This document shows, one piece after another, positions 9,328 to 18,602 of a DNA stretch of 64,000 nt (position 1 is its first letter; each line of letters opens with the position of its first letter). Source of the DNA: Candidatus Kapaibacterium sp. (GTDB lineage: Bacteria; Bacteroidota; Ignavibacteria; Kapaibacteriales; UBA2268); NCBI GenBank assembly GCA_937927515.1, contig CALBDO010000032.1, forward strand, positions 1-64,000, in the 5' to 3' direction. The position numbers and the translations under genes are program-made. Below the pieces are notes generated by a model. The model saw nothing but the letters and a program-made list of their open reading frames with translations, was not told the origin of the DNA and ran no database searches.

Positions 9328-11540
9328 CATCCAATCCCAAAATATTTTTTATACTGTATCATCTTTCCCAATACAGATTTTAATTTAGGATTTTTTTGAA
9401 AATATGGGTCTGCTTCAATTATTTCATAAGCGAATTCTTTTGCACTACTGATTATGTCTCCATCTGTTGCAATATTTACGTATTTAAATGGAGGTAATCC
9501 TGATTGTTGAATGCCGAGTATGTCTCCTGGACCTCTAAGTTTAAGGTCTATTTCGGCTATTAGAAAACCATCTGTGGTTTGCTCCATGGCTTTTAAACGA
9601 CTATATGCTGTTTTTTGTTCAAAATCGGAGAACAAGGTTGTATTTTCTTGATAATCAAATCTATGTTCAGTTACAAGGAAGCAGAAGGATTTGGTACTTC
9701 CTCGACCTACACGCCCACGTAGTTGATGTAATTGGGATAAGCCGAAGCGCTCTGCATTTTCAATTACGATAATGTTTGCATTTGGCACATCAATGCCAAC
9801 TTCGATTACAGTTGTTGCGACGAGTATATTATATTTCTTCTCCTTGAAATCCTTCATCACATTTTCTTTTTCAAGTGATTTCATTTTTCCGTGCAAAAGT
9901 CCGCAAGAAAATTCTGGAAAAATTTTTTTTTGAAGTAATTCCCAGTGCTCTGTTGCAGACTTTACCTCAATCTTGTCTGATTTTTCGATAAGTGGATATA
10001 CAAAATATGCTTGAAAACCTTTTTTCAGTTGGTCTCGAATAAAATCATACATTTTTGGAAGATTTGCTTCGGATACAATTTTTGTTATAACAGGTTTTCG
10101 CCCCTTAGGCAGTTCTCTTATTATTGATACGTCCAAATCTCCGTACAAAGTCATAGCCAAGGTCCTTGGTATTGGAGTGGCAGACATAACCAGAATATGG
10201 GGCACTTTTTTTTCGGATAGGGAGGCTTTTGCAAGTTCCCGTAGTCGATTTCTTTGAGCAACACCAAATCTGTGTTGCTCGTCGATAATCACAAGTCCGA
10301 GTTTGCAAAATTGCAAGTTCCCTTCAAAAAGTGCATGTGTACCAACAAGGATATCGATTTCCCCATTTAGCACTTTGTTTGCAATTTTTTCTCTTTCTTT
10401 GCTTGTTTGACTACCAACGACTATTTCAATTTGAATTGGGAAGTTAGCTAAAAGATTGGTTAAAGATAGGTAATGTTGCTCTGCAAGGATTTCTGTTGGA
10501 GCCATAATGGCAGATTGATGCCCATTTACTTTTGCCAAGAGCATTGCAAAGACAGCTACAATTGTTTTACCCGAGCCCACATCACCTTGCAACAGTCTAT
10601 TCATCGGTTTTCCGCTTTGTAAGTCTGAGAAAATTTCTGAAATGACCTTCTTTTGGTCATTTGTGAGCTCAAATGGGAGACTGTCTTTGAATTCTCGTAA
10701 AATATTATTTTTAATTTTGAATTTTGGTGCTGATAATCTTTCCTGATTTGTTCTTCGGTAATGAGCTAGTAGTGTCTCAAATAAAAAGGCCTCTTCGAAT
10801 TTGAATTTTTTCTTTATTATTGCCACTTGGGCAATATCCTCCGGAAAATGTATATTTTTTAATGCAAATTTGATGTCGGGCAAATTATTTTTTGCCAAAA
10901 CCTCTGATGGTAAAAAATCATCGATTTTTGGGAGAATAGAAGGAATAGCGTCTCTTAGAATTTTCCGTAATATTTTGTTGTTGATTCGTGATGATTTTAG
11001 ATAAGAATTTATTGAGTATATCGGTAGTGTCTCGCCTCTCTGCAATTCAACTTCATCAAATTTATCTAAGCGCTCGACCTCTGGATGATGAAAAACTATA
11101 CCATTGTAGGGATTGTACTCTGGCATACCGTAGATAATGAAATATTGCCCTTTTTCGAGAAGTTTGTCATAGTAATCCGCATATTGCCAGAAAAATAATT
11201 TTGCTGTATCACCATTTAAATCATTAATTTCTACGACAAGAAATTTTTTTCTGCCTCGGGAGGTTTTCAATTCTTTTTTTGTGGCTTTACAAAGTAGAGT
11301 AACCTCTTGTTTAAGCAAAGATTCCTCGTTGTCTTGCAACAAATAATTATCTTTTAATAGCATTCCTTGAATTTGCTTGAGAGTGAGAAGGGAAGTTCTA
11401 CTAATATAATTTTTTGGAAAGTAGAACAAAAGGTCTACGTCGAAATATATACCACTTTTGTTAAATCCTTTTGCCCTTGTTGGTCCAACACCTTTTAAAT
11501 ATTGGATTGGGGTGGGTTCTCCTTTAATGATATAATACAT
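9327..11540 (-). CDS. recG: ATP-dependent DNA helicase RecG
   Basis: Branch-migration helicase that remodels stalled replication forks and Holliday junctions. Begins with the wedge/OB domain (YLKGVGPTRAKGF near residue 14, then FYFPKNY). The helicase core has Walker A GDVGSGKT (319-326), the DEQH box (420-423), VMSATPIPRTLAMTLYGD, and motif VI LRGRVGRG, followed by the RecG C-terminal region. Length 737 residues is slightly above the usual ~690-700. Its ATG overlaps the dapF stop by one base (TGATG), so translation is probably coupled. The stop codon abuts the bidirectional terminator. Confidence 0.97.
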   Translation of the reverse strand: MYYIIKGEPTPIQYLKGVGPTRAKGFNKSGIYFDVDLLFYFPKNYISRTSLLTLKQIQGMLLKDNYLLQDNEESLLKQEVTLLCKATKKELKTSRGRKKFLVVEINDLNGDTAKLFFWQYADYYDKLLEKGQYFIIYGMPEYNPYNGIVFHHPEVERLDKFDEVELQRGETLPIYSINSYLKSSRINNKILRKILRDAIPSILPKIDDFLPSEVLAKNNLPDIKFALKNIHFPEDIAQVAIIKKKFKFEEAFLFETLLAHYRRTNQERLSAPKFKIKNNILREFKDSLPFELTNDQKKVISEIFSDLQSGKPMNRLLQGDVGSGKTIVAVFAMLLAKVNGHQSAIMAPTEILAEQHYLSLTNLLANFPIQIEIVVGSQTSKEREKIANKVLNGEIDILVGTHALFEGNLQFCKLGLVIIDEQHRFGVAQRNRLRELAKASLSEKKVPHILVMSATPIPRTLAMTLYGDLDVSIIRELPKGRKPVITKIVSEANLPKMYDFIRDQLKKGFQAYFVYPLIEKSDKIEVKSATEHWELLQKKIFPEFSCGLLHGKMKSLEKENVMKDFKEKKYNILVATTVIEVGIDVPNANIIVIENAERFGLSQLHQLRGRVGRGSTKSFCFLVTEHRFDYQENTTLFSDFEQKTAYSRLKAMEQTTDGFLIAEIDLKLRGPGDILGIQQSGLPPFKYVNIATDGDIISSAKEFAYEIIEADPYFQKNPKLKSVLGKMIQYKKYFGIG

Positions 11541-12400
11541 CAGATGTCTATAGTGATTTTGTTGGTACTTATTGTTTTTGCATAGCCAGTTAAACTAATT
11601 TTGCTTATGTTCTTTTGTGCATTAGTTTCAATCTCCACAAGTAATTCTTCTCTACTTGGGGGTACAACGGTATACAGATTTTTTTTATTATTCTTCAAAT
11701 AATTCACTACTGCAGCCGAAATAGCGCCAGTGCCACAAGCCCCAGTTTCATCTTCGACCCCTCTCTCGTAAGTTCTCAATAAAATCTTGTCATTTTCCAA
11801 TAAGTAAATGCTGACATTTACTCCATTTGGTTTAAAAGCATTATGATTTCTAATTTTTGGAGCAAATTCCTTTAATGCAAAATCATAAAAGCCAGTGTTG
11901 ACTTCACTTTTTATATTTGAAAAGTCAATTAAAAGATGAGGCGAGCCAACATCAACGTAATCACCAATGATTGGTTTGTTTTCAATTGTTAGCAATGTGT
12001 TAAGTTCAATTTTGTTTGGGGGAGGAAATTCAATTTTTACTCTATCGTTGACAAACTTGGCAATGTATTTACTATCCCAAACATCTAAAACAATTTGCTT
12101 ATTTGCATCTTTGATAAATCCATTGTTTAAAGCGAAAAGAACGGCACATCTACCTCCATTACCACACATCATTCCGTATGAACCGTCGGGATTGAAAAAT
12201 CGAACAAGCACGTCAACGTCACTCTGCGATGTCTGGTTGTCCAAAACAAGCAGGCCTTCGGTTGGTTTTTCTTTAAAACTTTTTTGACAAATTTGACCGG
12301 CAAACTTCGAGTAGAAATCAACAGAAAGTTTGTATTTCCTATTATCGATAACAGAAAAAATATTACCAGCACCAGACATTACTGTAACTTCAAATACCAT
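11540..12400 (-). CDS. dapF: Diaminopimelate epimerase
   Basis: Interconverts LL- and meso-diaminopimelate for lysine and peptidoglycan synthesis, using two cysteines as acid and base without a cofactor. Both catalytic cysteines are present: C79 in MMCGNGGRCAV and C222 in ETGACGTGAISA. The N-terminal MSGAGNIFSVID matches the family start, and length (286) is normal. Its first bases overlap the end of the upstream phosphatase-like gene by 11 bp, and its stop overlaps the recG start, making a compact three-gene minus-strand operon. Confidence 0.96.
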   Translation of the reverse strand: MVFEVTVMSGAGNIFSVIDNRKYKLSVDFYSKFAGQICQKSFKEKPTEGLLVLDNQTSQSDVDVLVRFFNPDGSYGMMCGNGGRCAVLFALNNGFIKDANKQIVLDVWDSKYIAKFVNDRVKIEFPPPNKIELNTLLTIENKPIIGDYVDVGSPHLLIDFSNIKSEVNTGFYDFALKEFAPKIRNHNAFKPNGVNVSIYLLENDKILLRTYERGVEDETGACGTGAISAAVVNYLKNNKKNLYTVVPPSREELLVEIETNAQKNISKISLTGYAKTISTNKITIDI

Positions 12401-13199
12401 TGTTTATCTCAAGATAGCAAGAATTTAATGTTTGCGAAAGTTCCTCGTGAATTAGACCATTAGTTGCAAGAATATTGTTGTCTGTTATCCAATAAGGAGC
12501 GTTGTTATATTGAGTTACTTTCCCACCAGCTTCCAGAACCAGAAGTACACCAGCGGCAACATCCCATGGATTTAAATTAATTTCCCAAAAGCCATCGAAG
12601 CGCCCAGCAGCGACATAAGCTAAATCGAGAGCAGCCGAACCAAGCCTACGTACTGGTATTCCTCTTTTCAACATCTGAACAAATTGGTCGACACAATGAC
12701 CAGGGTTGCTATCAATATTGTATGGGAAGCCAGTTACCAAAAAGGAATTATCTAACTTGTCACATTTAGAAACAATTAGCTTGGATGCATTTAAATATGC
12801 ACCTTTGCCATTTTCAGCATAAAAAAGTTCGTCAAGTATGGGATTGTAAATCACTCCGCAAAGAATTTCTCTGTTTTTGACTAATGCGATTGAAACGCTG
12901 AAAATAGGCAAATTATGTGCATAGTTTACAGTGCCATCGAGTGGGTCGATTACCCAAAAATAACCATTTTTTTGGCCATTGTTAAGCGATAAACCGCTTT
13001 CTTCCGCAAGGAAAGAAAACTCCGGAAAATGTTTTTTAAGATTTTCTATTATGAACTCTTCGGAACGATTATCATATTCAGTAACAAGGTTGTTTTTGCC
13101 TTCTTTGTTTGTGATTTTAAAACTGCTTCCAAAGCCCTCGAGCAATATATTGCCTGCTCCTTTTGCTGTTTCAATTGCTTTTTGTGTATATTCTTCCAT
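12390..13199 (-). CDS. Inositol monophosphatase family protein (SuhB-like)
   Basis: Mg2+-dependent, lithium-sensitive-type phosphatase fold; the substrate may be inositol-1-phosphate, another sugar phosphate or a nucleotide bisphosphate. Motif 1 WVIDPLDGTVNYAH supplies the metal-binding aspartates near residues 85-95, preceded by the glutamate in FLAEESG. Motif 2 is NPWDVAAGVLLVLEAGG near residues 205-221. About 269 residues, as expected. The ATG at 13199 is preferred to an in-frame TTG at 13205. A TAACTTTG sequence (13208-13215, minus strand) just upstream fits the -7 consensus but would leave an almost leaderless mRNA. First gene of the operon with dapF and recG. Confidence 0.9.
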   Translation of the reverse strand: MEEYTQKAIETAKGAGNILLEGFGSSFKITNKEGKNNLVTEYDNRSEEFIIENLKKHFPEFSFLAEESGLSLNNGQKNGYFWVIDPLDGTVNYAHNLPIFSVSIALVKNREILCGVIYNPILDELFYAENGKGAYLNASKLIVSKCDKLDNSFLVTGFPYNIDSNPGHCVDQFVQMLKRGIPVRRLGSAALDLAYVAAGRFDGFWEINLNPWDVAAGVLLVLEAGGKVTQYNNAPYWITDNNILATNGLIHEELSQTLNSCYLEINNGI

Positions 13200-13222
13200 A
13201 AACAAATCAAAGTTAAATTAAA

Positions 13223-13843
13223 TTGACGAACGAATCGTCTTTTTCTTTAATTTGCAAAATTATTTACGGAATTTTTGGAGGGAAAAATTTCGATAATAAT
13301 AACTCGAAAGATTCAAAAGAGTTTTTGGGCAACCCCCTAAAAAACAAAGTATTAGTTCTAAATCAAAGTTACGAACCAATAAGTATTTGTTCGGTTAAAA
13401 AAGCTATCCTCTTACTTTTTCTAACAAAAGCAGAACTGATTGCAAAAAGAGATGGTATTGTACTTAATTCCGTACATTCGAAAGTACCCTTGCCAAGTAT
13501 AATTAGATTATCACGATATATAAATATACCACATAAAAAAATCGACCTTTCCCGCAAAAATATTCTTCGCAGAGATGGCTTTAAGTGTCAGTATTGTGGT
13601 ACCACATCGGGTAATTTGACAGTTGACCATATAATACCAAAGTCAAGAGGTGGAACCGATTCTTGGGATAACCTTGTAACTGCTTGCATCTCCTGTAATA
13701 ATAAGAAAGGCAACAGGACACCAGAGGAAGCTGGTATGAAGCTTTTAGCTAAACCAAGAAAACCAAATCATATCATTTTCATCAAAAGTTTTATTGGTTC
13801 TGCGATAGACAATGAATGGAAGCCATATTTGTTTGTTGATTAA
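13223..13843 (+). CDS. HNH endonuclease domain protein
   Basis: Cytoplasmic protein with a zinc-stabilised HNH fold. RRDGFKCQYCG begins the domain near residue 112, then LTVDHIIPKSRGG and NLVTACISCNNKKG; the paired CxxC motifs and DH...N...C layout are all intact. It resembles the short stand-alone HNH proteins common in Bacteroidota and Chlorobi, whose cellular role is not settled. The start is uncertain: no in-frame ATG precedes the conserved KNKVLVLNQSYEPIS segment, so TTG 13223 or TTG 13325 may be used, and an SD-like GGAGG near 13278 has no start at proper spacing. The stop overlaps the convergent actC by 4 bp. Confidence 0.85.
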   Translation: MTNESSFSLICKIIYGIFGGKNFDNNNSKDSKEFLGNPLKNKVLVLNQSYEPISICSVKKAILLLFLTKAELIAKRDGIVLNSVHSKVPLPSIIRLSRYINIPHKKIDLSRKNILRRDGFKCQYCGTTSGNLTVDHIIPKSRGGTDSWDNLVTACISCNNKKGNRTPEEAGMKLLAKPRKPNHIIFIKSFIGSAIDNEWKPYLFVD

Positions 13844-15051
13844 TTCTCAAACCTAGGGATTAAAGGTATTATCTTTCCTATAACATAGAAAAGTAATATA
13901 AACAAGCCAACACTACCAAAAGTTAGCATAAAATCTATTATCGTGGGAGTGTAAATTTCCATTTGCTTGTTCACAAAGTCCAGAGACAAGACTGGTATTA
14001 TCAAAAGATATCGTTCCAGCCACATACCAAGAACCACACTCAACGAAACAATAAAATTAGTTTTTTTGTTACGCCGAAATTTTCTTATCCATAGAAACTG
14101 TGGGATAAAAATTGTAAGAGTAATCGTTGCACCATAGAACGGAAGGAAATACTTTGTTAAGCGTAAATCAAAGACAGCCCTATCAAATGTGTTTTGTGAG
14201 TAGAAAATGAAAAATATTTCCACTAAATAGAAATAGAGTAAAATCCAAGAAAAAGCCAAAAGTAACTTTGTAAGTTGTTCTTGTGATATGGGTGGTATTT
14301 CTTCAGAGAAAGACCCAATGGTGCTAAGAAGTGTAGTACAAAAAAGTATCAAAGCAATTCCAGAATAAATCGCTCCTACGACAAAAAAAATTGGCAACAT
14401 TGTTGTATGCCATAGTGGGAGAATTGATACAGAGAAGTCAAATGAAACAATACTATGAACAGACACTACAACAAAAGTTAGTATTCCAGCAAGAAGATTA
14501 TATGTCCATCGAAAATCATTCCAGTCATAGTTTGAACCTGCCCAAAATTTTGAAATAAGAACTCTAATCTTTTTGCTTTTTATGTACCTATAATCGGGAA
14601 TTATACCTAAAAACCAAAAGAGTAAGCTAAGAAGTGTATATGCCAGCACTGCGATAACATCCCAAACAAGAGGTGATTTGAAATTTGACCAATGCATGGT
14701 CTGGTTGGGTAGCGGTAGCATCCAATAGAAAAACCACGGTCTACCAAGGTGTATCAAAGGGAAAAGCCCGGCAATTACAATTGAAATTATCGTGATTGTC
14801 TCTGCAATTCTGTGAATGGATTTTCTCCAATCTTGCCGTAGTAGAAAAAATATTGCAGAGATTAATGTGCCAGCGTGAGAGTTGCCTATCCAAAAAACAA
14901 AGTTTACTATTGCAATTCCCCATACTGTTTTATTTGATATGCCCCAGCTTTCGACTCCATAAACGAGAGTGTAAACAAAGCTAAAAATGAATAAAATTGC
15001 TAACAGTATTGCAAATGCGAGTATCGACGCTCTAACTTTTTGCTTGTTCAT
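13840..15051 (-). CDS. actC: Alternative complex III subunit ActC (NrfD/PsrC-like quinol-oxidising membrane subunit)
   Basis: Integral membrane subunit predicted to bind menaquinol and pass electrons to the periplasmic Fe-S and haem subunits. About ten hydrophobic helices. The diagnostic NrfD-family stretch WIGNSHAGTLISAIFFLLRQ and the following GLFPLIHLGRPWFFYW match ActC. The ATG at 15051 (MNKQKVRAS) overlaps the end of actB by 20 bp; upstream in-frame starts at 15108 and 15075 would extend further into actB. It is the last gene of the cluster: instead of actD, actE and actF, the convergent HNH gene follows immediately. Confidence 0.88.
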   Translation of the reverse strand: MNKQKVRASILAFAILLAILFIFSFVYTLVYGVESWGISNKTVWGIAIVNFVFWIGNSHAGTLISAIFFLLRQDWRKSIHRIAETITIISIVIAGLFPLIHLGRPWFFYWMLPLPNQTMHWSNFKSPLVWDVIAVLAYTLLSLLFWFLGIIPDYRYIKSKKIRVLISKFWAGSNYDWNDFRWTYNLLAGILTFVVVSVHSIVSFDFSVSILPLWHTTMLPIFFVVGAIYSGIALILFCTTLLSTIGSFSEEIPPISQEQLTKLLLAFSWILLYFYLVEIFFIFYSQNTFDRAVFDLRLTKYFLPFYGATITLTIFIPQFLWIRKFRRNKKTNFIVSLSVVLGMWLERYLLIIPVLSLDFVNKQMEIYTPTIIDFMLTFGSVGLFILLFYVIGKIIPLIPRFEN

Positions 15052-17770
15052 TTTGAGTGCTTTTGTAATATACATTTGGATGAGTATTAAAGTTTTGTAA
15101 CAGTACAAACAAATGGTGCTTTTTTTCTTTATTTAGTATTTGTTTCTTCCTACCGAATTCTATTGCTTGAACTGGACAGGCTGCCTGACAAGCTGTCTGG
15201 ACAAGAAAATCATTCCCTTCGCCAAATAGTTTTGCCTTTCTTTTAGCAAAATTTATCTTATGAATACAAAAAGTACATTTTTCAGAAACACCACGACTTC
15301 GGACAGTTACCCAAGGATTCATTATTTCGGGGATATATTGAATATGAGATTTCTCCGGATGAAGAAAGTTAAACTTCCTTGCGTCGTAAGGACAATTAAC
15401 CATGCAGAAACGCGAGCCTATACACTTGTTATAAGTCATTTCATTTATACCCTCCGATGAGTGGCTTGTAGCTCCAACTGGACATACACTCTCGCAAGGA
15501 GCATAATCACAATGCTGGCACATTAAAGGCAGAAAATGAACCTTCTCTGAGGTGGAAAGCTTGAGGACATTTATCCAATACAAGTCTCGATTCTGGCTTA
15601 TGAATTTTTCTCCAACAACAGGAATATTGTTCTCAATTTGACAAGCAAGCATACACAAATTGCAACCTATACATTTATCAATGTCGATTATCATTGACCA
15701 TTGAAGCTCGTTGCTAAAGTTTGTATCGGAAAATGACTTCTCATACGAATTAATTTTTACATCGTCTTCCATAGGCGAAAGAATATCAAATGTTGCTTGG
15801 AATGAATTTCTTTTCACTTTTGTCAATTCAGTCCCTTTTTCAAAGTGATAATCAAGTATTTTGATGTAATAAGAATTGTCAAATTCCACGAAAAAAGGAT
15901 TTATATGTGGGGATTCTATATTAAAAAACCTTTTCAAATAATCATAATTTGTGTAAATGTAGAAGTCATTTTGTACGTTAAGTTCATTATATGCAAAAGA
16001 AGGTAGTTTAATTTCTCCTTTTTCAGTTTTAATCTTTATTGCTTTTAAATTGCCTTGTCCATTCATACTGTTTGATGAAAATATTGGAGATTGCCATACT
16101 ACTGCAGAAAGTGGGTCGGGCAATTCGTAAAGATAAATATTTTTCGAGTATTCACCAGAATACATTAAAAGGCTCGGATAGATTTTTAGTTTTCTAGTAG
16201 TCGTTTCTTTTTGTTCAAAATGGTTTAGGTTAGATAGGGCTTTATTTAAATTGCTCTTTTGTAGTTCCAACTTCTGTTTTTTATCAGAAGATGATGGCAA
16301 AAATAGACCAGTATGAAGATTTTCTATCAATTCTTGGGGATTATTACGGCTTGCATACCAATTCATTAAGTCTGTAGAGTAGTTATCTTGTTGTTTAGTT
16401 TGTTTTAGATGTTTTCTTAATTCGTAAAAGAATTCGAAATCGGCGGCTGAATTTTTGTTAATTGGTTGAACAAGCTTTTGTTGAGCCAGAATACTACCAT
16501 CAATTTGCTGGTAATCTCCCCAATGTTCCATAAAGGTTTGCAATGGTATAAATATGTAGCACCAATTAGTAAGTTCATTTTGGTATAACGACAGCTGAAT
16601 GATATTTTTGACTTTTCCTTCCTCTATTAATCTAATTAGCTTATTGTTTAGCGAAAAGTAAGGATTGTAGTTTACGAAAAAAGTCATTCCAAAGTCTTCA
16701 ATGTTTGATACGTAAGAGCTGTAATCAAAGGTTTGATTGGATTTTTCCTCGAGGTCTACAATTGAAAAATTTTTTTCAAAATGGCTTTTGTTAATTTCAC
16801 TACAGAGGAAGTTTAAAAGATTTGTTAATAATTGAATCTCCATAGCATAGTAGGGATTACAAATGAACACAATTGATTCCAGATGATTTGATATTTCTCT
16901 TTTAATGTGCTCGGGCAATTCGATTTGGTTATCCTTGTTTAATTTTTCGAATGTTATGTGATTAAACGGAACGGAGTGCTTTTCCAAAATAAATTTTAAA
17001 ATTGTCAGGGCATAGTTGAAAATCGTACTTTCTGAGGCAGGTACTCTGATTTCTGAATTTATCCCAGTAAGTGTCAAAGCATCCTCGAATGTAAAGAGCG
17101 TTTGTTCGTTTTTTTTAAATTGAGTTACGAAAGTAACCGAGAAAGGGTCGTTGGAAAGAAAATCGCAACCAAAATTAACGATAATTTTTTTCCTTTCGAT
17201 TTTGGGAATTAAAAACAAGTCCCTTTTAAAAAGAATTCTATTTGCTCGAACTTGTTGTTTGTAAAATTCAAAGATTGGCAGTTCAAGGATGAGAATTTGT
17301 CTATTTATTTCTTTAATTTCACTGATTAAATGCTGTAGATAAGGAGAATTAATATGATTTGTAATTATTGCTATTTTTTTATTTTTTGCGATTGTATCAT
17401 CAATCATCGAGAAGATGTATTTGAAAGCAAACGGTTTATCTACGGGTTTACCTTTGATTGTAGGGAAGGTAATTCTATGTTTGTCGAATAATACATACCT
17501 TGAAGCCAAAGCAAATGCAGGAGTTACGAGGTTTAAAGTTTTGGTGTTATTATATCCAGTTATTCCAAAAGGGATACCATTGGATGTCTCAATAAGCAAT
17601 GGAATTGGTAGGTCTAAGTACGGAAATGTTGTGCAATATTCTATTATGTTTTCAAATGTAGGTTGCTCGGTTGGTTTAACTTTTGTTGTTAAATCAATCT
17701 TTGGACGATTGCACGATACACTAGCGAGAAATGATGTAGCAAAAATCTTTGTAAAATCTCTTCTCTTCAT
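15032..17770 (-). CDS. actB: Alternative complex III subunit ActB (molybdopterin-like domain fused to Fe-S domain)
   Basis: Periplasmic subunit of the quinol:electron acceptor oxidoreductase. Starts with a twin-arginine signal (MKRRDFTKIFATSF), so it is exported folded. The first ~680 residues resemble the molybdopterin-oxidoreductase fold, which in this family carries no molybdenum. The C-terminal part is a DmsB/NrfC-like Fe-S domain: CIGCNLCMLAC near 697-707, CQHCDYAPCESVCP near 750, CIGSRFCMVNCP near 782 (serine in place of one cysteine, compatible with a 3Fe cluster), CTFC near 829 and CQAACP near 857. About 912 residues, somewhat short for ActB. ATG at 17770 is 1 bp after the actA stop. 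An in-frame ATG-like start upstream (17797) is less likely because it precedes the Tat motif by nine residues. Confidence 0.9.
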   Translation of the reverse strand: MKRRDFTKIFATSFLASVSCNRPKIDLTTKVKPTEQPTFENIIEYCTTFPYLDLPIPLLIETSNGIPFGITGYNNTKTLNLVTPAFALASRYVLFDKHRITFPTIKGKPVDKPFAFKYIFSMIDDTIAKNKKIAIITNHINSPYLQHLISEIKEINRQILILELPIFEFYKQQVRANRILFKRDLFLIPKIERKKIIVNFGCDFLSNDPFSVTFVTQFKKNEQTLFTFEDALTLTGINSEIRVPASESTIFNYALTILKFILEKHSVPFNHITFEKLNKDNQIELPEHIKREISNHLESIVFICNPYYAMEIQLLTNLLNFLCSEINKSHFEKNFSIVDLEEKSNQTFDYSSYVSNIEDFGMTFFVNYNPYFSLNNKLIRLIEEGKVKNIIQLSLYQNELTNWCYIFIPLQTFMEHWGDYQQIDGSILAQQKLVQPINKNSAADFEFFYELRKHLKQTKQQDNYSTDLMNWYASRNNPQELIENLHTGLFLPSSSDKKQKLELQKSNLNKALSNLNHFEQKETTTRKLKIYPSLLMYSGEYSKNIYLYELPDPLSAVVWQSPIFSSNSMNGQGNLKAIKIKTEKGEIKLPSFAYNELNVQNDFYIYTNYDYLKRFFNIESPHINPFFVEFDNSYYIKILDYHFEKGTELTKVKRNSFQATFDILSPMEDDVKINSYEKSFSDTNFSNELQWSMIIDIDKCIGCNLCMLACQIENNIPVVGEKFISQNRDLYWINVLKLSTSEKVHFLPLMCQHCDYAPCESVCPVGATSHSSEGINEMTYNKCIGSRFCMVNCPYDARKFNFLHPEKSHIQYIPEIMNPWVTVRSRGVSEKCTFCIHKINFAKRKAKLFGEGNDFLVQTACQAACPVQAIEFGRKKQILNKEKKHHLFVLLQNFNTHPNVYYKSTQNEQAKS

Positions 17771-17771
17771 A

Positions 17772-18416
17772 TCAATAATGACAAGTTGAACAATCAATCG
17801 AAGCAGGCGCTAATTTTCTCGGCATAATGAAATATCCAAAATGTTTAGATGAAAAGAGAGCACTATCATAAGCTGTTAAAATCCCTTGGCTGAATACAAT
17901 ACCAGAAATCTCTCTCGGAGCTATGACGTACTTATTTGGATTGAGATGACAATCAACGCACCACCCCATAGTTAGATTCCTAACTTGGTATAAACTGTCC
18001 ATTTCCTCTACGAAGCCATGACAAGTTGCACAATCTATTCCAGAATTGATGTGTACAGAGTGTGAAAATTTAACGTAATCTGGTAAATCGTATGTCTTTT
18101 TGTATGTAATAGCAAATATACTGTCGTAAGAATATATAACTTTTCTCAGCAATTTACTTTCAGTTTTTAATGCTATGTGACACATCATACAGTCTTTGGT
18201 ACTTGGAAGATTTGCATAACTGTTGTTTTCTGCTTCATAATGGCAAAATAAGCAAGTAATTTTGTACTTTAAATGAGATTTGTGTGAAAAGGGGATTTCT
18301 TGAGACATAGACAAGTACCTACCGCTTCGCAGAAAATTAATAGCTAAGTAAGAGTTTAACAATATAATAACAACTAAAAGTAATTTTAAAAAAAGCTTGT
18401 GTTTCGTTATGTTCAT
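17772..18416 (-). CDS. actA: Alternative complex III subunit ActA (pentahaem cytochrome c)
   Basis: Membrane-anchored periplasmic cytochrome that carries electrons out of the complex. One N-terminal transmembrane helix (about residues 8-28) is followed by five CxxCH haem-binding motifs: CLFCH (55), CMMCH (76), CATCH, CVDCH and CSTCH (209-213), exactly the ActA count. Additional histidines (FSHKSH, FSHSVH) can serve as distal ligands. First gene of actABC. A TATATTTG sequence on the minus strand (18422-18429) matches the -7 consensus but sits only 5 nt before the ATG, which would imply an almost leaderless message. Confidence 0.92.
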   Translation of the reverse strand: MNITKHKLFLKLLLVVIILLNSYLAINFLRSGRYLSMSQEIPFSHKSHLKYKITCLFCHYEAENNSYANLPSTKDCMMCHIALKTESKLLRKVIYSYDSIFAITYKKTYDLPDYVKFSHSVHINSGIDCATCHGFVEEMDSLYQVRNLTMGWCVDCHLNPNKYVIAPREISGIVFSQGILTAYDSALFSSKHFGYFIMPRKLAPASIDCSTCHY

Positions 18417-18602
18417 AAATTCAAATATAAAACAGAATGACTTTATAATGGTTGATTTTTTAAAACTAAATACGGGAACATGTCGCTTGTCGTTCGTTAA
18501 ATATTATGGACATCATTGAAATAAACTATGTTATAAGTTAAATATATCAGATTTCTTTTCGTTTATTTATTAATAATGTTTTAAAATACAGTTAATTTGC
18601 CT

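Noticed and set aside
15032-17770. Reading ActB as a catalytic molybdoenzyme (formate dehydrogenase or polysulfide reductase type)
   Set aside because: Neighbouring pentahaem ActA and NrfD-like ActC, the fused Fe-S domain and the degenerate molybdopterin region identify alternative complex III, whose ActB carries no molybdenum.
18589-18600. TTAATTTGC directly before htpG as a promoter box
   Set aside because: It lacks one T of the consensus and lies too close to the ATG to leave any leader, so I did not list it as a feature.
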